A stretch of DNA of 64,000 bases from Rummeliibacillus pycnus (lineage in GTDB: Bacteria; Bacillota; Bacilli; Bacillales_A; Planococcaceae), in NCBI RefSeq assembly GCF_002884495.1, contig NZ_KZ614145.1:434001-498000 (forward strand), read 5' to 3'. Positions within the stretch are counted from its first letter, which is position 1; every line of letters begins with the position of its first letter. The notes beneath the pieces were generated by a model. It was not told where the DNA came from, searched no databases, and saw only the letters and a list, made by a program, of their open reading frames with translations. The translations under genes were made by a program, and so were the position numbers. Shown here one piece after another: positions 8,966 to 17,922 of the stretch.

Positions 8966-10504
8966 ATGACAGAATTAACAGTTGAAAACAAACATAAGCA
9001 ACTAAAAGATACAATTCTTAAAGGTGGAAAAGCAAAATACCATGAAAAAAATAAAGAACAGGGGAAACTATTTGTTCGTGAACGACTAGAACTGTTATTT
9101 GATGATGGGATTCTTGCAGAAGATGGAACCTTTGCTAATATACTTGCTGGAGATTTACCAGCAGATGGTGTGGTTACAGGTATTGGAAAGATACATGGCC
9201 GCACAGTATGTGTAATGGCCAATGATTCAACTATAAAGGCAGGATCATGGGGAGCACGTACAGTAGAAAAAATTATTCGTATTCAAGAAACAGCTGATAA
9301 GCTTGGGGTTCCTTTATTTTATTTAGTAGATTCTGCTGGAGCACGTATTACCGACCAAATAGAAATGTTCCCAGGTCGTCGAGGTGCCGGACGTATTTTT
9401 TATAACCAAGTAAAATTATCAGGACGAATTCCACAAATTTGTTTACTATTTGGTCCTTCTGCTGCGGGCGGTGCATATATTCCAGCATTTTGTGATGTTG
9501 TCGTTATGGTAGAAGGCAATGCTTCTATGTATTTAGGTTCCCCTCGAATGGCTGAAATGGTGATCGGTGAAAAAGTTGACCTTGAAACAATGGGCGGTGC
9601 TAAGATGCATTGTTCTATTTCTGGGTGTGGAGATGTTTTAGCAAAAACAGAACAAGAAGCAATTGCCTATGCCCGTCAGTACATCAGTTATTTTCCAGAT
9701 AATTTTAAAAACAAACCTCTATTAGAACAACCGAAACTACCTGCTACATTTGAGAAATCGATTGCAGAATTGATTCCTACTAATCAAAATGTTCCATTTA
9801 ATATGTACGATTTAATCGATCGAATTATTGATGAAGGATCATTTTGTGAAGTGAAAAAATTATTTGCTGCGGAAATGATTACTGGATTTGCCCGGATCAA
9901 TGGACAATCTGTAGGGATCATTGCAAACCAGCCTCGTGTAAAAGGTGGAGTTCTGTTTCATGATTCTGCGGATAAAGCTGCAAAGTTTATAAGTCTTTGT
10001 GATGCTTACCATATCCCTTTACTATTCCTAGCAGATGTGCCAGGATTCATGATTGGTACGCAAGTAGAGAAACTGGGTATTATTCGTCACGGAGCAAAGA
10101 TGATTTTCGCCATGAGCGAAGCAACGGTACCTAAAATTACAGTGATTGTTCGAAAAGCGTATGGAGCAGGGTTATATGCAATGGCAGGTCCAGCATTTGA
10201 ACCGGATGTTTGTATTGCATTAACGGGCGCACAAATTGCAGTGATGGGTCCAGAAGCAGCGGTAAATGCTGTGTATGCAAATAAGATTGCACAGTTACCA
10301 AAGGAAGAGCAAGCAAAATTTATTGAGGAACGTCGCAATGAATATCGAGAGGAAATTGATATCTATCGCTTAGCATCTGAGTTAATCATTGATGATGTAA
10401 TTGAGCCAAATGAACTACGACAAACATTAGAGAAGCGTTTGGAAGTTTACCAATCAAAGGAAATCACATTTACCAATCGTAAACATGGAGTTAGTCCCGT
10501 TTAG
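8966..10504 (+). CDS. yngE: acyl-CoA carboxylase carboxyltransferase subunit
   Basis: 512 residues from ATG 8966 (AGGGGG 9 bases upstream; ATG 8957 is a less likely alternative). It contains both halves of a carboxyltransferase: the N-half with FGPSAAGGAYIPAF and the C-half with ADVPGFMIGTQVEKLGI and KAYGAGLYAMAGPAFEPD. It transfers carboxyl from biotin to an acyl-CoA (methylcrotonyl- or propionyl-CoA class). With yngH and yngHB it makes up a complete carboxylase. It is the last gene of the operon. Confidence 0.9.
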   Translation: MTELTVENKHKQLKDTILKGGKAKYHEKNKEQGKLFVRERLELLFDDGILAEDGTFANILAGDLPADGVVTGIGKIHGRTVCVMANDSTIKAGSWGARTVEKIIRIQETADKLGVPLFYLVDSAGARITDQIEMFPGRRGAGRIFYNQVKLSGRIPQICLLFGPSAAGGAYIPAFCDVVVMVEGNASMYLGSPRMAEMVIGEKVDLETMGGAKMHCSISGCGDVLAKTEQEAIAYARQYISYFPDNFKNKPLLEQPKLPATFEKSIAELIPTNQNVPFNMYDLIDRIIDEGSFCEVKKLFAAEMITGFARINGQSVGIIANQPRVKGGVLFHDSADKAAKFISLCDAYHIPLLFLADVPGFMIGTQVEKLGIIRHGAKMIFAMSEATVPKITVIVRKAYGAGLYAMAGPAFEPDVCIALTGAQIAVMGPEAAVNAVYANKIAQLPKEEQAKFIEERRNEYREEIDIYRLASELIIDDVIEPNELRQTLEKRLEVYQSKEITFTNRKHGVSPV

Positions 10505-10533
10505 TACTTGTTCAATTATAGTTTACTTAAAAA

Positions 10534-10566
10534 GGCGAAATGCTATTGAAAAGCATTTCGCCTATT
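10534..10566. terminator. stem-loop at the convergent yngE / yqfT junction
   Basis: A perfect stem GGCGAAATGCT / AGCATTTCGCC with a short loop. The T tract is poor on both strands, so terminator strength is uncertain. Confidence 0.6.
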
Positions 10567-10606
10567 GTTCGTAGAAAGTAGCTAAAATTCTTCTATACTT
10601 CATTGA

Positions 10607-10852
10607 TTAAATATATTTTCCGTATTTACCTAGTAACTCTTTTGTTTTTTGTTTACCAAGTATTTTTTCAATTTCTTTCATCACGTGATCGGGGATACCT
10701 GTTAAGACCCATTGGATCGAAAACGATGAAAGAAGTGGGCGGAGTTTTTGTATTTCTTTTTTCGAAAGTGGAATCTGATAAGTTTTGGCATATTCAGCTA
10801 GCTCCTTATCTGATTTACGGTTGATTTCACTTAATAGGGTAAGGTAATCCAT
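10607..10852 (-). CDS. yqfT: DUF2624 family protein (YqfT-like)
   Basis: 81 residues, basic and helical, with the YqfT/DUF2624 pattern (KSDKELAEYAKTYQIPLSKK, then a C-terminal GKQKTKELLGKYGKYI). An AGGATG-type ribosome site lies before the ATG on the minus strand. It is divergent from znuC, as expected from the B. subtilis order near zur. Function is unknown. Confidence 0.75.
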   Translation of the reverse strand: MDYLTLLSEINRKSDKELAEYAKTYQIPLSKKEIQKLRPLLSSFSIQWVLTGIPDHVMKEIEKILGKQKTKELLGKYGKYI

Positions 10853-10916
10853 TTACTCATCCTTTCAAGTTTTAGTTCTTTACAAAGCGCCCTTAATCTA
10901 TTATACTTTGATTTTG

Positions 10917-10939
10917 TAAATCGTAATGATTATGAATTA
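10917..10939. promoter_or_regulatory. Zur box upstream of znuC
   Basis: TAAATCGTAATGATTATGAATTA matches the Bacillus Zur consensus TAAATCGTAATnATTACGATTTA at 20 of 22 defined positions and ends 17 bases before the znuC ATG. The operon encodes Zur itself, so zinc-dependent autoregulation is expected. Confidence 0.85.
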
Positions 10940-10955
10940 GAAAGAAGCGAAGTGT

Positions 10956-11729
10956 ATGGCGCAGCAGCCTTTAATTGAATTACAAAATGTCTCATTTCAA
11001 TATGAATATACACAAGTGTTAACTAATATTTCTTTAACAGTAAGAGAAGGTGATTTTTTAGCATTACTTGGTCCAAACGGCTCTGGAAAATCAACTTTAT
11101 TGAAAATAATTTTAGGCTTACTAAAACCTACAAAGGGCACTGTAAAGTTGTTTGGAAATCCAAGTTCATCTTTTAAACATAGAGAGTGGATAGGTTATGT
11201 TTCTCAAAAATCCAATTCTTTTAATTCGGGATTTCCTGCTACTGTAAAGGAAGTTGTAGAAAGTGGACTTACTAAAAAAATTGGCCTATTTAAAAAGCAT
11301 TTGCCCAAGCAACAAGAAAAAGTGATGAAATCCTTACAAGCAGTGGGCATGGAGAAGTTTGCAAATCGTAATATTGGTGAACTTTCTGGTGGTCAGCAAC
11401 AACGAGTTTTTATTGCTAGAGCTCTAGTAGCAGAACCAAAATTGCTTATTTTAGATGAACCAACCGTCGGAATTGACCACGAAAATGTGCAGTCATTCTA
11501 TGATATGCTTACTGAATTGAATGAGCAACTTCATATGACGATGATCTTAGTGACACATGATGTGGATACAGTATCCAATACAATTAGCCATGTGGCTTGT
11601 TTAAATCAAACAATCCACTTCCATGGATATAAAGACGATTATGAATCCTTATCCGATGATCAATTAAATGCATGGTACGGGCATGCAGTACGTAAAATTC
11701 ATCATGACAATAAGGAGATACAAAAATGA
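10956..11729 (+). CDS. znuC: zinc ABC transporter ATP-binding protein
   Basis: 257 residues. Walker A GPNGSGKST is at about 39-47, the ABC signature LSGGQQQRV and Walker B LLILDEPTVGID follow. The family is Mn/Zn-type ABC ATPase, and the Zn assignment rests on the Zur box and the downstream zur gene. It overlaps the permease gene by 4 bases (ATGA). No substrate-binding protein gene (znuA/adcA) is present in the unit, so the lipoprotein must be encoded elsewhere. Confidence 0.92.
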   Translation: MAQQPLIELQNVSFQYEYTQVLTNISLTVREGDFLALLGPNGSGKSTLLKIILGLLKPTKGTVKLFGNPSSSFKHREWIGYVSQKSNSFNSGFPATVKEVVESGLTKKIGLFKKHLPKQQEKVMKSLQAVGMEKFANRNIGELSGGQQQRVFIARALVAEPKLLILDEPTVGIDHENVQSFYDMLTELNEQLHMTMILVTHDVDTVSNTISHVACLNQTIHFHGYKDDYESLSDDQLNAWYGHAVRKIHHDNKEIQK

Positions 11730-12568
11730 TCGAATCCATCCTACACTATGACTTTTTGCAGAATGCCTTCTTGTCTGGCATTATTATCGGAGTAATTGCT
11801 CCATTACTGGGCGTTTTTATCGTTGTTCGTCGATTATCCTTAATCGCTGATGCATTAAGCCATGTGACCTTAGCTGGTATTGCGGGAAGCTTATACTTAA
11901 GTCAAAGTGTCGCAGCATTTGCAACATTAAACCCTATTTATCTAGGGATTCTTTCTGCGGTAGGGGGTTCTGTTCTAATCGAACGACTTCGCAGATTATA
12001 TAAACATTTTGAAGAATTGGCAATTCCAATTATTATGTCAGCAGGTCTTGGCTTGAGTGCAATTTTCATCTCATTAGCACAAGGTTTTAGTACCGATTTA
12101 TTTAGTTATTTATTTGGCTCTGTTTCGGCCGTTAGTAGACAAGATTTATGGATTGTCCTTGGAATTGCTATATTAGTAATCGCATTTACAAATCTTTTTT
12201 ACAAAGAACTATTTGTTTTATCATTTGATGAAGAATATGCAAAAGCAAGTGGCCTACCAGCCAAAACAGTCCATCTATTATTTATGGTCGTAACTGCACT
12301 TGTCATTGCAGCTAGTATGAGAATAGTTGGAATATTACTTGTATCATCATTAATTACATTACCTGTAGCTGCAAGCATCCGAATTGCAAAAGGATTTAAA
12401 CAAACGATCTTCTTTGCCATTTTATTTGGAGAACTTGCAGTCATTATTGGTTTAATGACAGCCTTCTATTTAAATTTGGCTCCAGGTGGTACAATTGTAG
12501 TAACATCAATTTTAATATTATTACTTGTTATATTAGGAAAGAAAATTGTGATGGCAATACGCGCATAG
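11726..12568 (+). CDS. znuB: zinc ABC transporter permease
   Basis: 280 residues with about eight hydrophobic segments, an ABC-3 family permease ([18 protein letters not shown] near the N-terminus, [17 protein letters not shown] near the C-terminus). It pairs with ZnuC to import zinc. Its start overlaps the znuC stop, and zur follows 22 bases downstream. Confidence 0.9.
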   Translation: MIESILHYDFLQNAFLSGIIIGVIAPLLGVFIVVRRLSLIADALSHVTLAGIAGSLYLSQSVAAFATLNPIYLGILSAVGGSVLIERLRRLYKHFEELAIPIIMSAGLGLSAIFISLAQGFSTDLFSYLFGSVSAVSRQDLWIVLGIAILVIAFTNLFYKELFVLSFDEEYAKASGLPAKTVHLLFMVVTALVIAASMRIVGILLVSSLITLPVAASIRIAKGFKQTIFFAILFGELAVIIGLMTAFYLNLAPGGTIVVTSILILLLVILGKKIVMAIRA

Positions 12569-12590
12569 GATTGAAGGGAGCACTAGGGTT

Positions 12591-13019
12591 ATGAATTTAA
12601 CAAAAGCATGGGAAATCTTAAAAGCGAGTGGCTTTAAAAAGACAGATAAACGTGAACAAATATTAGAAATGTTCGAAGCTACAGAAAAATATTTAACAGC
12701 CCGCGACCTGCTTGTTGTCATGAAAAAAGACTACCCTGGAATGAGCTACGATACAATTTATCGCAATTTATCTACGTTTGTAGAATTAGGTATACTGGAA
12801 GAAACCGAGTTATCTGGAGAACGTCATTTTCGCATGCAATGTGAAACCGAACATCATCATCATCACTTCATCTGTATGGAATGCGGTAAAATTAAAGAAA
12901 TCCACCTTTGCCCAATGGATATGCTCCAGGAACAACTTCCAGAGTATGAGATCGAGAATCATAAATTTGAGATTTATGGTAAATGTCCAGAGTGTATAAG
13001 GAAAAGCCAGTTAAAGTAA
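12591..13019 (+). CDS. zur: Fur-family zinc uptake regulator Zur
   Basis: 142 residues: winged-helix N-terminus ([19 protein letters not shown]), a His-rich patch at about 88-92, then two CxxC structural zinc sites (Cys95/Cys98 and Cys132/Cys135). GGGAG precedes ATG 12591. Placement after znuCB and behind a Zur box supports Zur rather than Fur or PerR. It represses zinc uptake when zinc is sufficient. Confidence 0.9.
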   Translation: MNLTKAWEILKASGFKKTDKREQILEMFEATEKYLTARDLLVVMKKDYPGMSYDTIYRNLSTFVELGILEETELSGERHFRMQCETEHHHHHFICMECGKIKEIHLCPMDMLQEQLPEYEIENHKFEIYGKCPECIRKSQLK

Positions 13020-13073
13020 CTTTAACTGGTTCTGCTACTTCCTAAAAAATATTATCAATAACATATAGAATAT

Positions 13074-13110
13074 GCATACCACATCACAATTGAAATGGTA
13101 TGCTTTTTTT
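13074..13110 (+). terminator. rho-independent terminator of znuCB-zur
   Basis: GCATACCA pairs with TGGTATGC across a short loop, followed by seven T residues. Confidence 0.85.
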
Positions 13111-13389
13111 ATTGATATCAACACAAGTTGTAATGACAAACTAATAATTTCTTGTACTAATTACGTAGTTTAAAGATTAGAAATAGAAGAGAATTAAATA
13201 GATGTTGTTAAAAGAAAAATAATATTGATTAGGTGTTAACCTGGATGTATATTTTATTTATCATAATATACCTTTGTAAGGAATAGGAGAAAATTTTAAA
13301 TACTACCCTCATATAAAATATTTCTTATTCCTTACAATTACTTTTAGTATGATGATTGAATAATAAAATGAAGGATCGATAAGGAGAAA
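13111..13389. other. AT-rich intergenic region, no gene seen
   Basis: About 280 bases without a coding frame. It presumably contains the promoter of the isochorismatase-like gene at 13390, but none was assigned. Confidence 0.55.
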
Positions 13390-13890
13390 ATGATGATGGA
13401 AAAGACAGCATTAATTATTATTGATTTGCAAATAGGTGTTCAGCCAGAGGATGCTTCACTTTATAACTTAGCTAATGTTCTAGAAGGGGTAAATCAAAGA
13501 ATTCGTTTGTTTAGAGAAGAAAATCATCCAATAATTTTTGTTCAACATCATGATCATGAACTAATTCTTAATTCTACAAAGTGGCAACTTTTCCCTGAGT
13601 TAGATGATAAAGAATCGGATATCTATATCAACAAAACGCATGCTAATTCTTTTTACAAGACTAATTTGCAAGATGAACTAAGAAAATTAAATATACATAA
13701 AATTGAAATTTGCGGAGCGCAAACAGAATACTGTGTAGATACGACGATTCGAATGGCTCATGGTTTAGGCTATAAAGTTTTTATGAAAAAAGGGTTAACG
13801 ACAACATTAAACAATGAACTTTTAGGAGCGAAAACAATTATTCAACACCATGAGAATTTATGGGATCGTCGATTTTTAACGTTTATATAG
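13390..13890 (+). CDS. isochorismatase-like cysteine hydrolase
   Basis: 166 residues with the full catalytic triad of the family: Asp12 (ALIIIDLQ), Lys82 (NKTHANSF) and Cys115 in GAQTEYCVDTT. Members hydrolyse isochorismate, nicotinamide or N-carbamoyl compounds; the substrate is not readable from the motifs. AAGGAG precedes the ATG. It is a single-gene unit between terminators. Confidence 0.85.
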   Translation: MMMEKTALIIIDLQIGVQPEDASLYNLANVLEGVNQRIRLFREENHPIIFVQHHDHELILNSTKWQLFPELDDKESDIYINKTHANSFYKTNLQDELRKLNIHKIEICGAQTEYCVDTTIRMAHGLGYKVFMKKGLTTTLNNELLGAKTIIQHHENLWDRRFLTFI

Positions 13891-13924
13891 AAATTGTTGG
13901 AAGAATAACAGGGGATATAGATAT

Positions 13925-13965
13925 AAAAAAGTCGTAGCAATCGGAGTTGATGACTATGACTTTTT
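13925..13965. terminator. bidirectional terminator between convergent genes
   Basis: AAAAAGTCGTAG and CTATGACTTTTT form the arms, giving A/T tracts on both sides. It overlaps the 3' end of the acetyltransferase gene. Confidence 0.6.
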
Positions 13966-14514
13966 CAACTTTTGAGTAATTTGTAAAAACTCATTTTTTA
14001 AAATACTCATCCTTAGGCGGTCAACGAATTTACCATTTCGTAGTCTATCTTGTCGTAAAATCCCCTCTTCAACATATCCTATTCTTTTATAAGATTTGAT
14101 AGCTTTTTCATTATCAATTTCAACTCTCAGCCAGATTTTATTTAGATTTAATTCATTGAACCCGTATTTAAGCATCTCGAGCATTGCTGCTAATCCAAAA
14201 CCCTTCCCCCAATAGTTTTTGTCTCCAATAGCAATACCTAGTTCAGCATGTTTGTTAAGGTTGTCAAAATTTTTCAAATCAATCCAGCCAATGTGATTGT
14301 TGTCTTGATCAAGAATTGCTTTTTGATCATAACCATTTGTTTTGTTGATACACATTTCCATCCATTTTCGTGTTTCATCCTTGCTAAAAGGTGGATATTT
14401 ATCTGGCATATTTAGATGTTTTGTCACTTCTTTATCAAGACACCATTGATAACGAGCTTCTACATCGTCAAGTTGTAGTTCTCTCAAAATTACACGAGGC
14501 AATTTCTTTGTCAT
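13954..14514 (-). CDS. GNAT N-acetyltransferase (RimJ/RimL type)
   Basis: 186 residues. GNAT fold features include LRELQLDDVEARYQW at the N-terminus, the acetyl-CoA loop region KNYWGKGFGLAAM, and LNKIWLRVEIDNEKAIKSYKRIGYVEEGILR. It belongs to the Acetyltransf_3 group that acetylates ribosomal proteins, small amines or antibiotics. AAAGGAGGT precedes the ATG. Substrate is unknown. Confidence 0.85.
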   Translation of the reverse strand: MTKKLPRVILRELQLDDVEARYQWCLDKEVTKHLNMPDKYPPFSKDETRKWMEMCINKTNGYDQKAILDQDNNHIGWIDLKNFDNLNKHAELGIAIGDKNYWGKGFGLAAMLEMLKYGFNELNLNKIWLRVEIDNEKAIKSYKRIGYVEEGILRQDRLRNGKFVDRLRMSILKNEFLQITQKLKKS

Positions 14515-14558
14515 TATAAAACCTCCTTTTTTAAGATATTACCATTTTTTGTTTATAT

Positions 14559-14593
14559 GAAAATAAAAAGTTCGTCTAAAGTATAGACGAACT
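14559..14593 (-). terminator. rho-independent terminator (minus strand)
   Basis: A perfect 10-bp stem AGTTCGTCTA / TAGACGAACT; read on the minus strand it ends in TTTTTATTTT. It serves the small gene at 14709-14930. Confidence 0.75.
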
Positions 14594-14708
14594 CTGCTTA
14601 ACAATATAACTGAGTCAATTTCATAATGCAAAATTCATATTAAAATTCAGAACATTTTAATTGAATTGTCCTTATTTTTAACGTGACTTGTGAAATTTGA
14701 TTCAACGA

Positions 14709-14930
14709 TTAATCTTCAAATGGAAATTCAATTAAATAGCCTAATTGAATATCACATTCTTTTAGTACAGGTATTGATAAAATGACAATTGTAGAAATCA
14801 CAAGGCAATTGATCAACATTTTCGATAAAAGATCTTTCCGAGAAGATTTAAAAATACTAAATATATATTGAATAAAGAAGAGGAAAATAAAACAGTTTGC
14901 AAAGAGATTGATACTATATTGCCAATCCAT
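14709..14930 (-). CDS. small two-helix membrane protein, function unknown
   Basis: 73 residues with two hydrophobic segments (INLFANCFIFLFFIQYIF and MLINCLVISTIVILSIPVL) separated by a basic loop KSSRKDLLSK, and an acidic C-terminus. AAGGAG lies rather far (14 bases) before the ATG. A good minus-strand terminator downstream supports it as a real unit. It is divergent from the lipoprotein at 15187 and shares the Zur-like intergenic region. Confidence 0.5.
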   Translation of the reverse strand: MDWQYSINLFANCFIFLFFIQYIFSIFKSSRKDLLSKMLINCLVISTIVILSIPVLKECDIQLGYLIEFPFED

Positions 14931-15037
14931 TATTCTTCACCGCTCTCCTTGATATCGAATTCCTTACTACACAGAATATTATACTAGAGGTTCAGCATTT
15001 ATAGTAGTTTTGCTGTTCGAAAATATAAAACACAATA

Positions 15038-15047
15038 ACAATCATTA
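15038..15047. promoter_or_regulatory. Zur-like half element, inverted copy
   Basis: ACAATCATTA is the exact reverse complement of TAATGATTGT found at 15122-15131. It may be a second site for the same regulator between two divergent genes. Confidence 0.3.
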
Positions 15048-15114
15048 TAGTACATTATTATTGATCAAGTTGTGACAAGAAAGGTTTGCCAAACTTGTTA
15101 CAACTTGCTGATTA

Positions 15115-15137
15115 TTAATCGTAATGATTGTATAACA
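15115..15137. promoter_or_regulatory. candidate Zur box upstream of lipoprotein gene
   Basis: The core AATCGTAATGATT (15117-15129) is identical over 13 bases to the core of the znuC Zur box. The right half deviates from consensus. It sits about 50 bases before the lipoprotein start and next to a TATAAT at about 15140. Confidence 0.5.
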
Positions 15138-15186
15138 AGTATAATGTTGTAAGGGGAAATCTTTTGAGGTAAAGGAGAGTTTTGCT

Positions 15187-15681
15187 ATGAAATTTTTGAA
15201 AACTTCGTTATTCATAATAGCTGTGGTAATAGGTTTAGTTGGATGTGGAAATAGTATTTCCAAAGTGAGTATTTCCAAAGTGAATACAAGAGAAATTATT
15301 ATTCCAAAATCTGAATTTTATCAGTATCTATACATCCAAAGTGTCAATAATCACGGAGTTTCGACGAAAGAAACAGGGAAATTAGTCAAAGACCCTGCAA
15401 TAGTTCAAGACTTTATACGACTTGTAAATCGTACTGTAGTAATGATACCAAAAAGTGAAAAGCAAGCAGAGGTTGTCAAGCAATTGGACAAACAAGGTAG
15501 CTATATTATAGCTCTTGGTGATACGAAGACGATGAATAAACTTACTTATAAAATCTATATGCTAAAAGATGGCACCATTTTCTTTCAAGATACGATGAAA
15601 AAAGAAATGACGTATATGACAATAAAGAAAGAGCCGAAAAAACTTGAAAAAGCAAAGAAACTATTGGCTATTCATTTTTAA
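15187..15681 (+). CDS. predicted lipoprotein, function unknown
   Basis: 164 residues. A lipoprotein signal peptide MKFLKTSLFIIAVVIGLVGC gives acylated Cys20. Residues just after carry a tandem SISKV-SISKV, produced by a perfect 15-base duplication. The rest is a basic domain of no recognised family. AAAGGAGAG precedes the ATG. A Zur-like box lies upstream, suggesting a link to zinc limitation, but the protein has no His-rich segment like a zinc binder. Confidence 0.75.
   Translation: MKFLKTSLFIIAVVIGLVGCGNSISKVSISKVNTREIIIPKSEFYQYLYIQSVNNHGVSTKETGKLVKDPAIVQDFIRLVNRTVVMIPKSEKQAEVVKQLDKQGSYIIALGDTKTMNKLTYKIYMLKDGTIFFQDTMKKEMTYMTIKKEPKKLEKAKKLLAIHF
15253..15282 (+). repeat. perfect 15-bp tandem duplication inside the lipoprotein gene
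   Basis: AGTATTTCCAAAGTG occurs twice back to back. The unit is five codons, so the frame is kept and SISKV is doubled. Confidence 0.95.
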
Positions 15682-15685
15682 ATAG

Positions 15686-15730
15686 AAAAAGCGAAAGACC
15701 ACATTCAGTTAAGGGATCTCTCGCTTTTTT
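15686..15730. terminator. bidirectional terminator between lipoprotein gene and yqfW
   Basis: AAAAAGCGAAAGA pairs with TCTCTCGCTTTTT with one mismatch, and there are A and T tracts on the two sides. The genes converge here. Confidence 0.7.
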
Positions 15731-15735
15731 ACATA

Positions 15736-16308
15736 TTAAACGCCAAATTCTCGTTTTACCCATTGTTCAGCTTCTAGCCAATTGTTTACTCGAATAACTC
15801 CATTTGGAATTGGCTCACGATTGTATGGCGCATCGAATAATAAAACAGGAATATCTAGTTCTTCATGGAGATGCACTGCGTTATCATGTTTATCTTCCAT
15901 AAATAATTCTACACCGTATTTTCGTGCAGCAATTACTTTATCTGTTGGGCCAACTATATCAATCTTATCATAAGGTAATAGATTCGATTTAAACCAATTA
16001 TCTGTTACTTCACGGGAATTTTCTTCACGAGCTGTTATATAGTTAAGTGCAACATATGGATACCAATTTGATAAAATACGTTGTGCATTTGATTGAACAG
16101 GAGGATTTTTGTAAATAGTAAGTTCTTCTTTTTTAAACCAATTAAAGAAATCTTTCTTATCAACAGAAAGAGCTTCTGTTAGATCATATTTTTTTATATC
16201 ATCTAAAGTTAAATTTGTTTTAAACGCATTATTGATATGTGGCAAAAGGAACTCGGGTGTAGTCACTGTACCATCAATATCAATACCAAAACTATATTTC
16301 TTCGTCAT
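15736..16308 (-). CDS. yqfW: HAD-superfamily nucleotidase YqfW
   Basis: 190 residues. The HAD motif I FGIDIDGTVTTPE is at residues 7-19, motif II is in NYITAREENSRE, and the late acidic motif is ELFMEDKHDNA. It resembles 5'(3')-deoxyribonucleotidase-like proteins of the NT5C group. AGGAGG precedes the ATG. It is 20 bases downstream of ispG on the same strand, as in B. subtilis, so the two may be co-transcribed. Confidence 0.85.
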   Translation of the reverse strand: MTKKYSFGIDIDGTVTTPEFLLPHINNAFKTNLTLDDIKKYDLTEALSVDKKDFFNWFKKEELTIYKNPPVQSNAQRILSNWYPYVALNYITAREENSREVTDNWFKSNLLPYDKIDIVGPTDKVIAARKYGVELFMEDKHDNAVHLHEELDIPVLLFDAPYNREPIPNGVIRVNNWLEAEQWVKREFGV

Positions 16309-16327
16309 TACAAAATCCTCCTAGATG

Positions 16328-17443
16328 CTAGTTCTGAGTGTTTGATGCTTTTTCTGCTTCTTGTTTTTTATAATATTCTTCTGCTAGAATATCGATTTCT
16401 TTTTTCAATTCTTCTACCATTGTTTCTTCTGGTACTTTACGAACTGTTTTACCATGACGGAAAAGTAAACCTTCTCCACGAGCACCCGCAATTCCGATGT
16501 CTGCTTCACGTGCTTCCCCAGGTCCGTTTACAGCACAACCAAGAACTGAAACTTTGATAGGTGCTTTAATGGTTTGTAAATATTCTTCTACTTCGTTTGC
16601 AATTGAGATTAGGTCGATTTCAATACGTCCACAAGTAGGGCAAGAAATAAGTGTAGGCATGTTAGAAGCAAGACCGAATGATTTTAATAATTCTTTCGCT
16701 ACTTTCACTTCTTCAACAGGATCTGCACTTAGAGAAACACGCAATGTGTTCCCGATACCTTTTGATAGGATTGCCCCAAGACCTGCAGCAGATTTAATGG
16801 TACCAGAGAATAATGTACCAGATTCTGTGATTCCTAAGTGTAATGGATAATCGAATGCACGAGAAGCCTTTTCGTATGCTTCAATCGCAAGATTAATATC
16901 AGAAGCTTTCATAGAGACAATAATATCGTGGAAATCAAGATCTTCTAATATTTTAATATGGTGTAATGCACTTTCAACCATACCATCTGCTGTTGGATAT
17001 CCATATTTATCAAGGATTTTACGTTCTAGTGAACCAGCGTTAACGCCAATACGAATCGGTACACCTTTTGCTTTTGCTGCGTTTACAACAGCTTCTACTT
17101 TTTCTTTTCGTCCAATATTACCAGGATTAATACGGATTTTATCCACACCTGCGTCAATTGCTTTTAAAGCTAGTTTATAGTCAAAGTGAATATCCGCAAC
17201 AAGAGGGATATGGATACGTTTTTTAATGTCTGCTAGAGCATTTGCTGCTCGTTCATCAGGACAAGCAACACGTACGATTTGGCATCCAGCTTCTTCTAAA
17301 CGAAGAATTTCAGCAACAGTTGCTTCAACGTCATGTGTTTTTGTTGTTGTCATACTTTGGATGATTACTTCATTGCTTCCGCCGATTGTTAAATCGCCTA
17401 CACGGACTTTACGCGTTTTCGAGCGGTGCGTAATTTCATTCAT
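16328..17443 (-). CDS. ispG: 4-hydroxy-3-methylbut-2-enyl-diphosphate synthase (flavodoxin)
   Basis: 371 residues from the ATG at 17443, which follows AAGGAGAG; the longer frame to 17482 lacks such a site. The TIM-barrel N-domain begins [12 protein letters not shown], and the 4Fe-4S cysteines are in SCPTCGR and [10 protein letters not shown]. It makes HMBPP in the MEP isoprenoid pathway. dxs at 61197 and ispA at 60226 in this window belong to the same pathway. Confidence 0.95.
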   Translation of the reverse strand: MNEITHRSKTRKVRVGDLTIGGSNEVIIQSMTTTKTHDVEATVAEILRLEEAGCQIVRVACPDERAANALADIKKRIHIPLVADIHFDYKLALKAIDAGVDKIRINPGNIGRKEKVEAVVNAAKAKGVPIRIGVNAGSLERKILDKYGYPTADGMVESALHHIKILEDLDFHDIIVSMKASDINLAIEAYEKASRAFDYPLHLGITESGTLFSGTIKSAAGLGAILSKGIGNTLRVSLSADPVEEVKVAKELLKSFGLASNMPTLISCPTCGRIEIDLISIANEVEEYLQTIKAPIKVSVLGCAVNGPGEAREADIGIAGARGEGLLFRHGKTVRKVPEETMVEELKKEIDILAEEYYKKQEAEKASNTQN

Positions 17444-17538
17444 GAAAACTCTCTCCTTCATAGGCTTATATAAAGCCTTCACTGTAAACTATTTTAGCAG
17501 TGTTTGAAAGAAAATGACAAGAAAGAAACATTAACTGT

Positions 17539-17871
17539 CTAATTTGTACATGAATCAGCATTTTTTGTCCGGAATGGTAAGATAACTTGTTCATTTGGTT
17601 TAAAGCTTTGTTTTAAAAGATGCGGATTCAGCTTGTAAACCAACTCAAGTCTTTCAGCGAATGTTATATCTTTAGCTGGGTAAAGAGCAAATAATGATTC
17701 CCATGTATCACCAGGCGCAGTAGTGACAGTAATCGTTTGAATTTTATCCGTTTTTTCGCATTTCTGTTCAGGTGTATAAAAATCAGCTTTTGAAATGGTT
17801 CCTTCTATTAAATCAACTTTTATAAAATAAGCACAAATTAATATGATTAGTGCTGAAACTAGTATTCTCAA
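17539..17871 (-). CDS. yqfZ: LysM-type membrane-anchored protein (YqfZ-like)
   Basis: 110 residues if started at TTG 17871, which is preceded by GGGAGGGG at good spacing; a GTG at 17892 is upstream of that ribosome site. One N-terminal membrane segment (LVSALIILICAYFI) is followed by a LysM-like domain: VTTAPGDTWESLFALYP, then LVYKLNPHLLKQSFKPNEQVILP. It is a likely cell-wall-associated protein. Synteny with yqfZ after ispG supports the name. Confidence 0.75.
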   Translation of the reverse strand: MRILVSALIILICAYFIKVDLIEGTISKADFYTPEQKCEKTDKIQTITVTTAPGDTWESLFALYPAKDITFAERLELVYKLNPHLLKQSFKPNEQVILPFRTKNADSCTN

Positions 17872-17922
17872 AAAAACCCCTCCCTTTTCCACTAATATAT
17901 GAAAAAGAAAGAGATTCAGACC

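Noticed and set aside
10603-10824. 73-residue plus-strand ORF opposite yqfT
   Set aside because: The minus-strand frame has the DUF2624 pattern and a start with ribosome site; the plus frame is its shadow.
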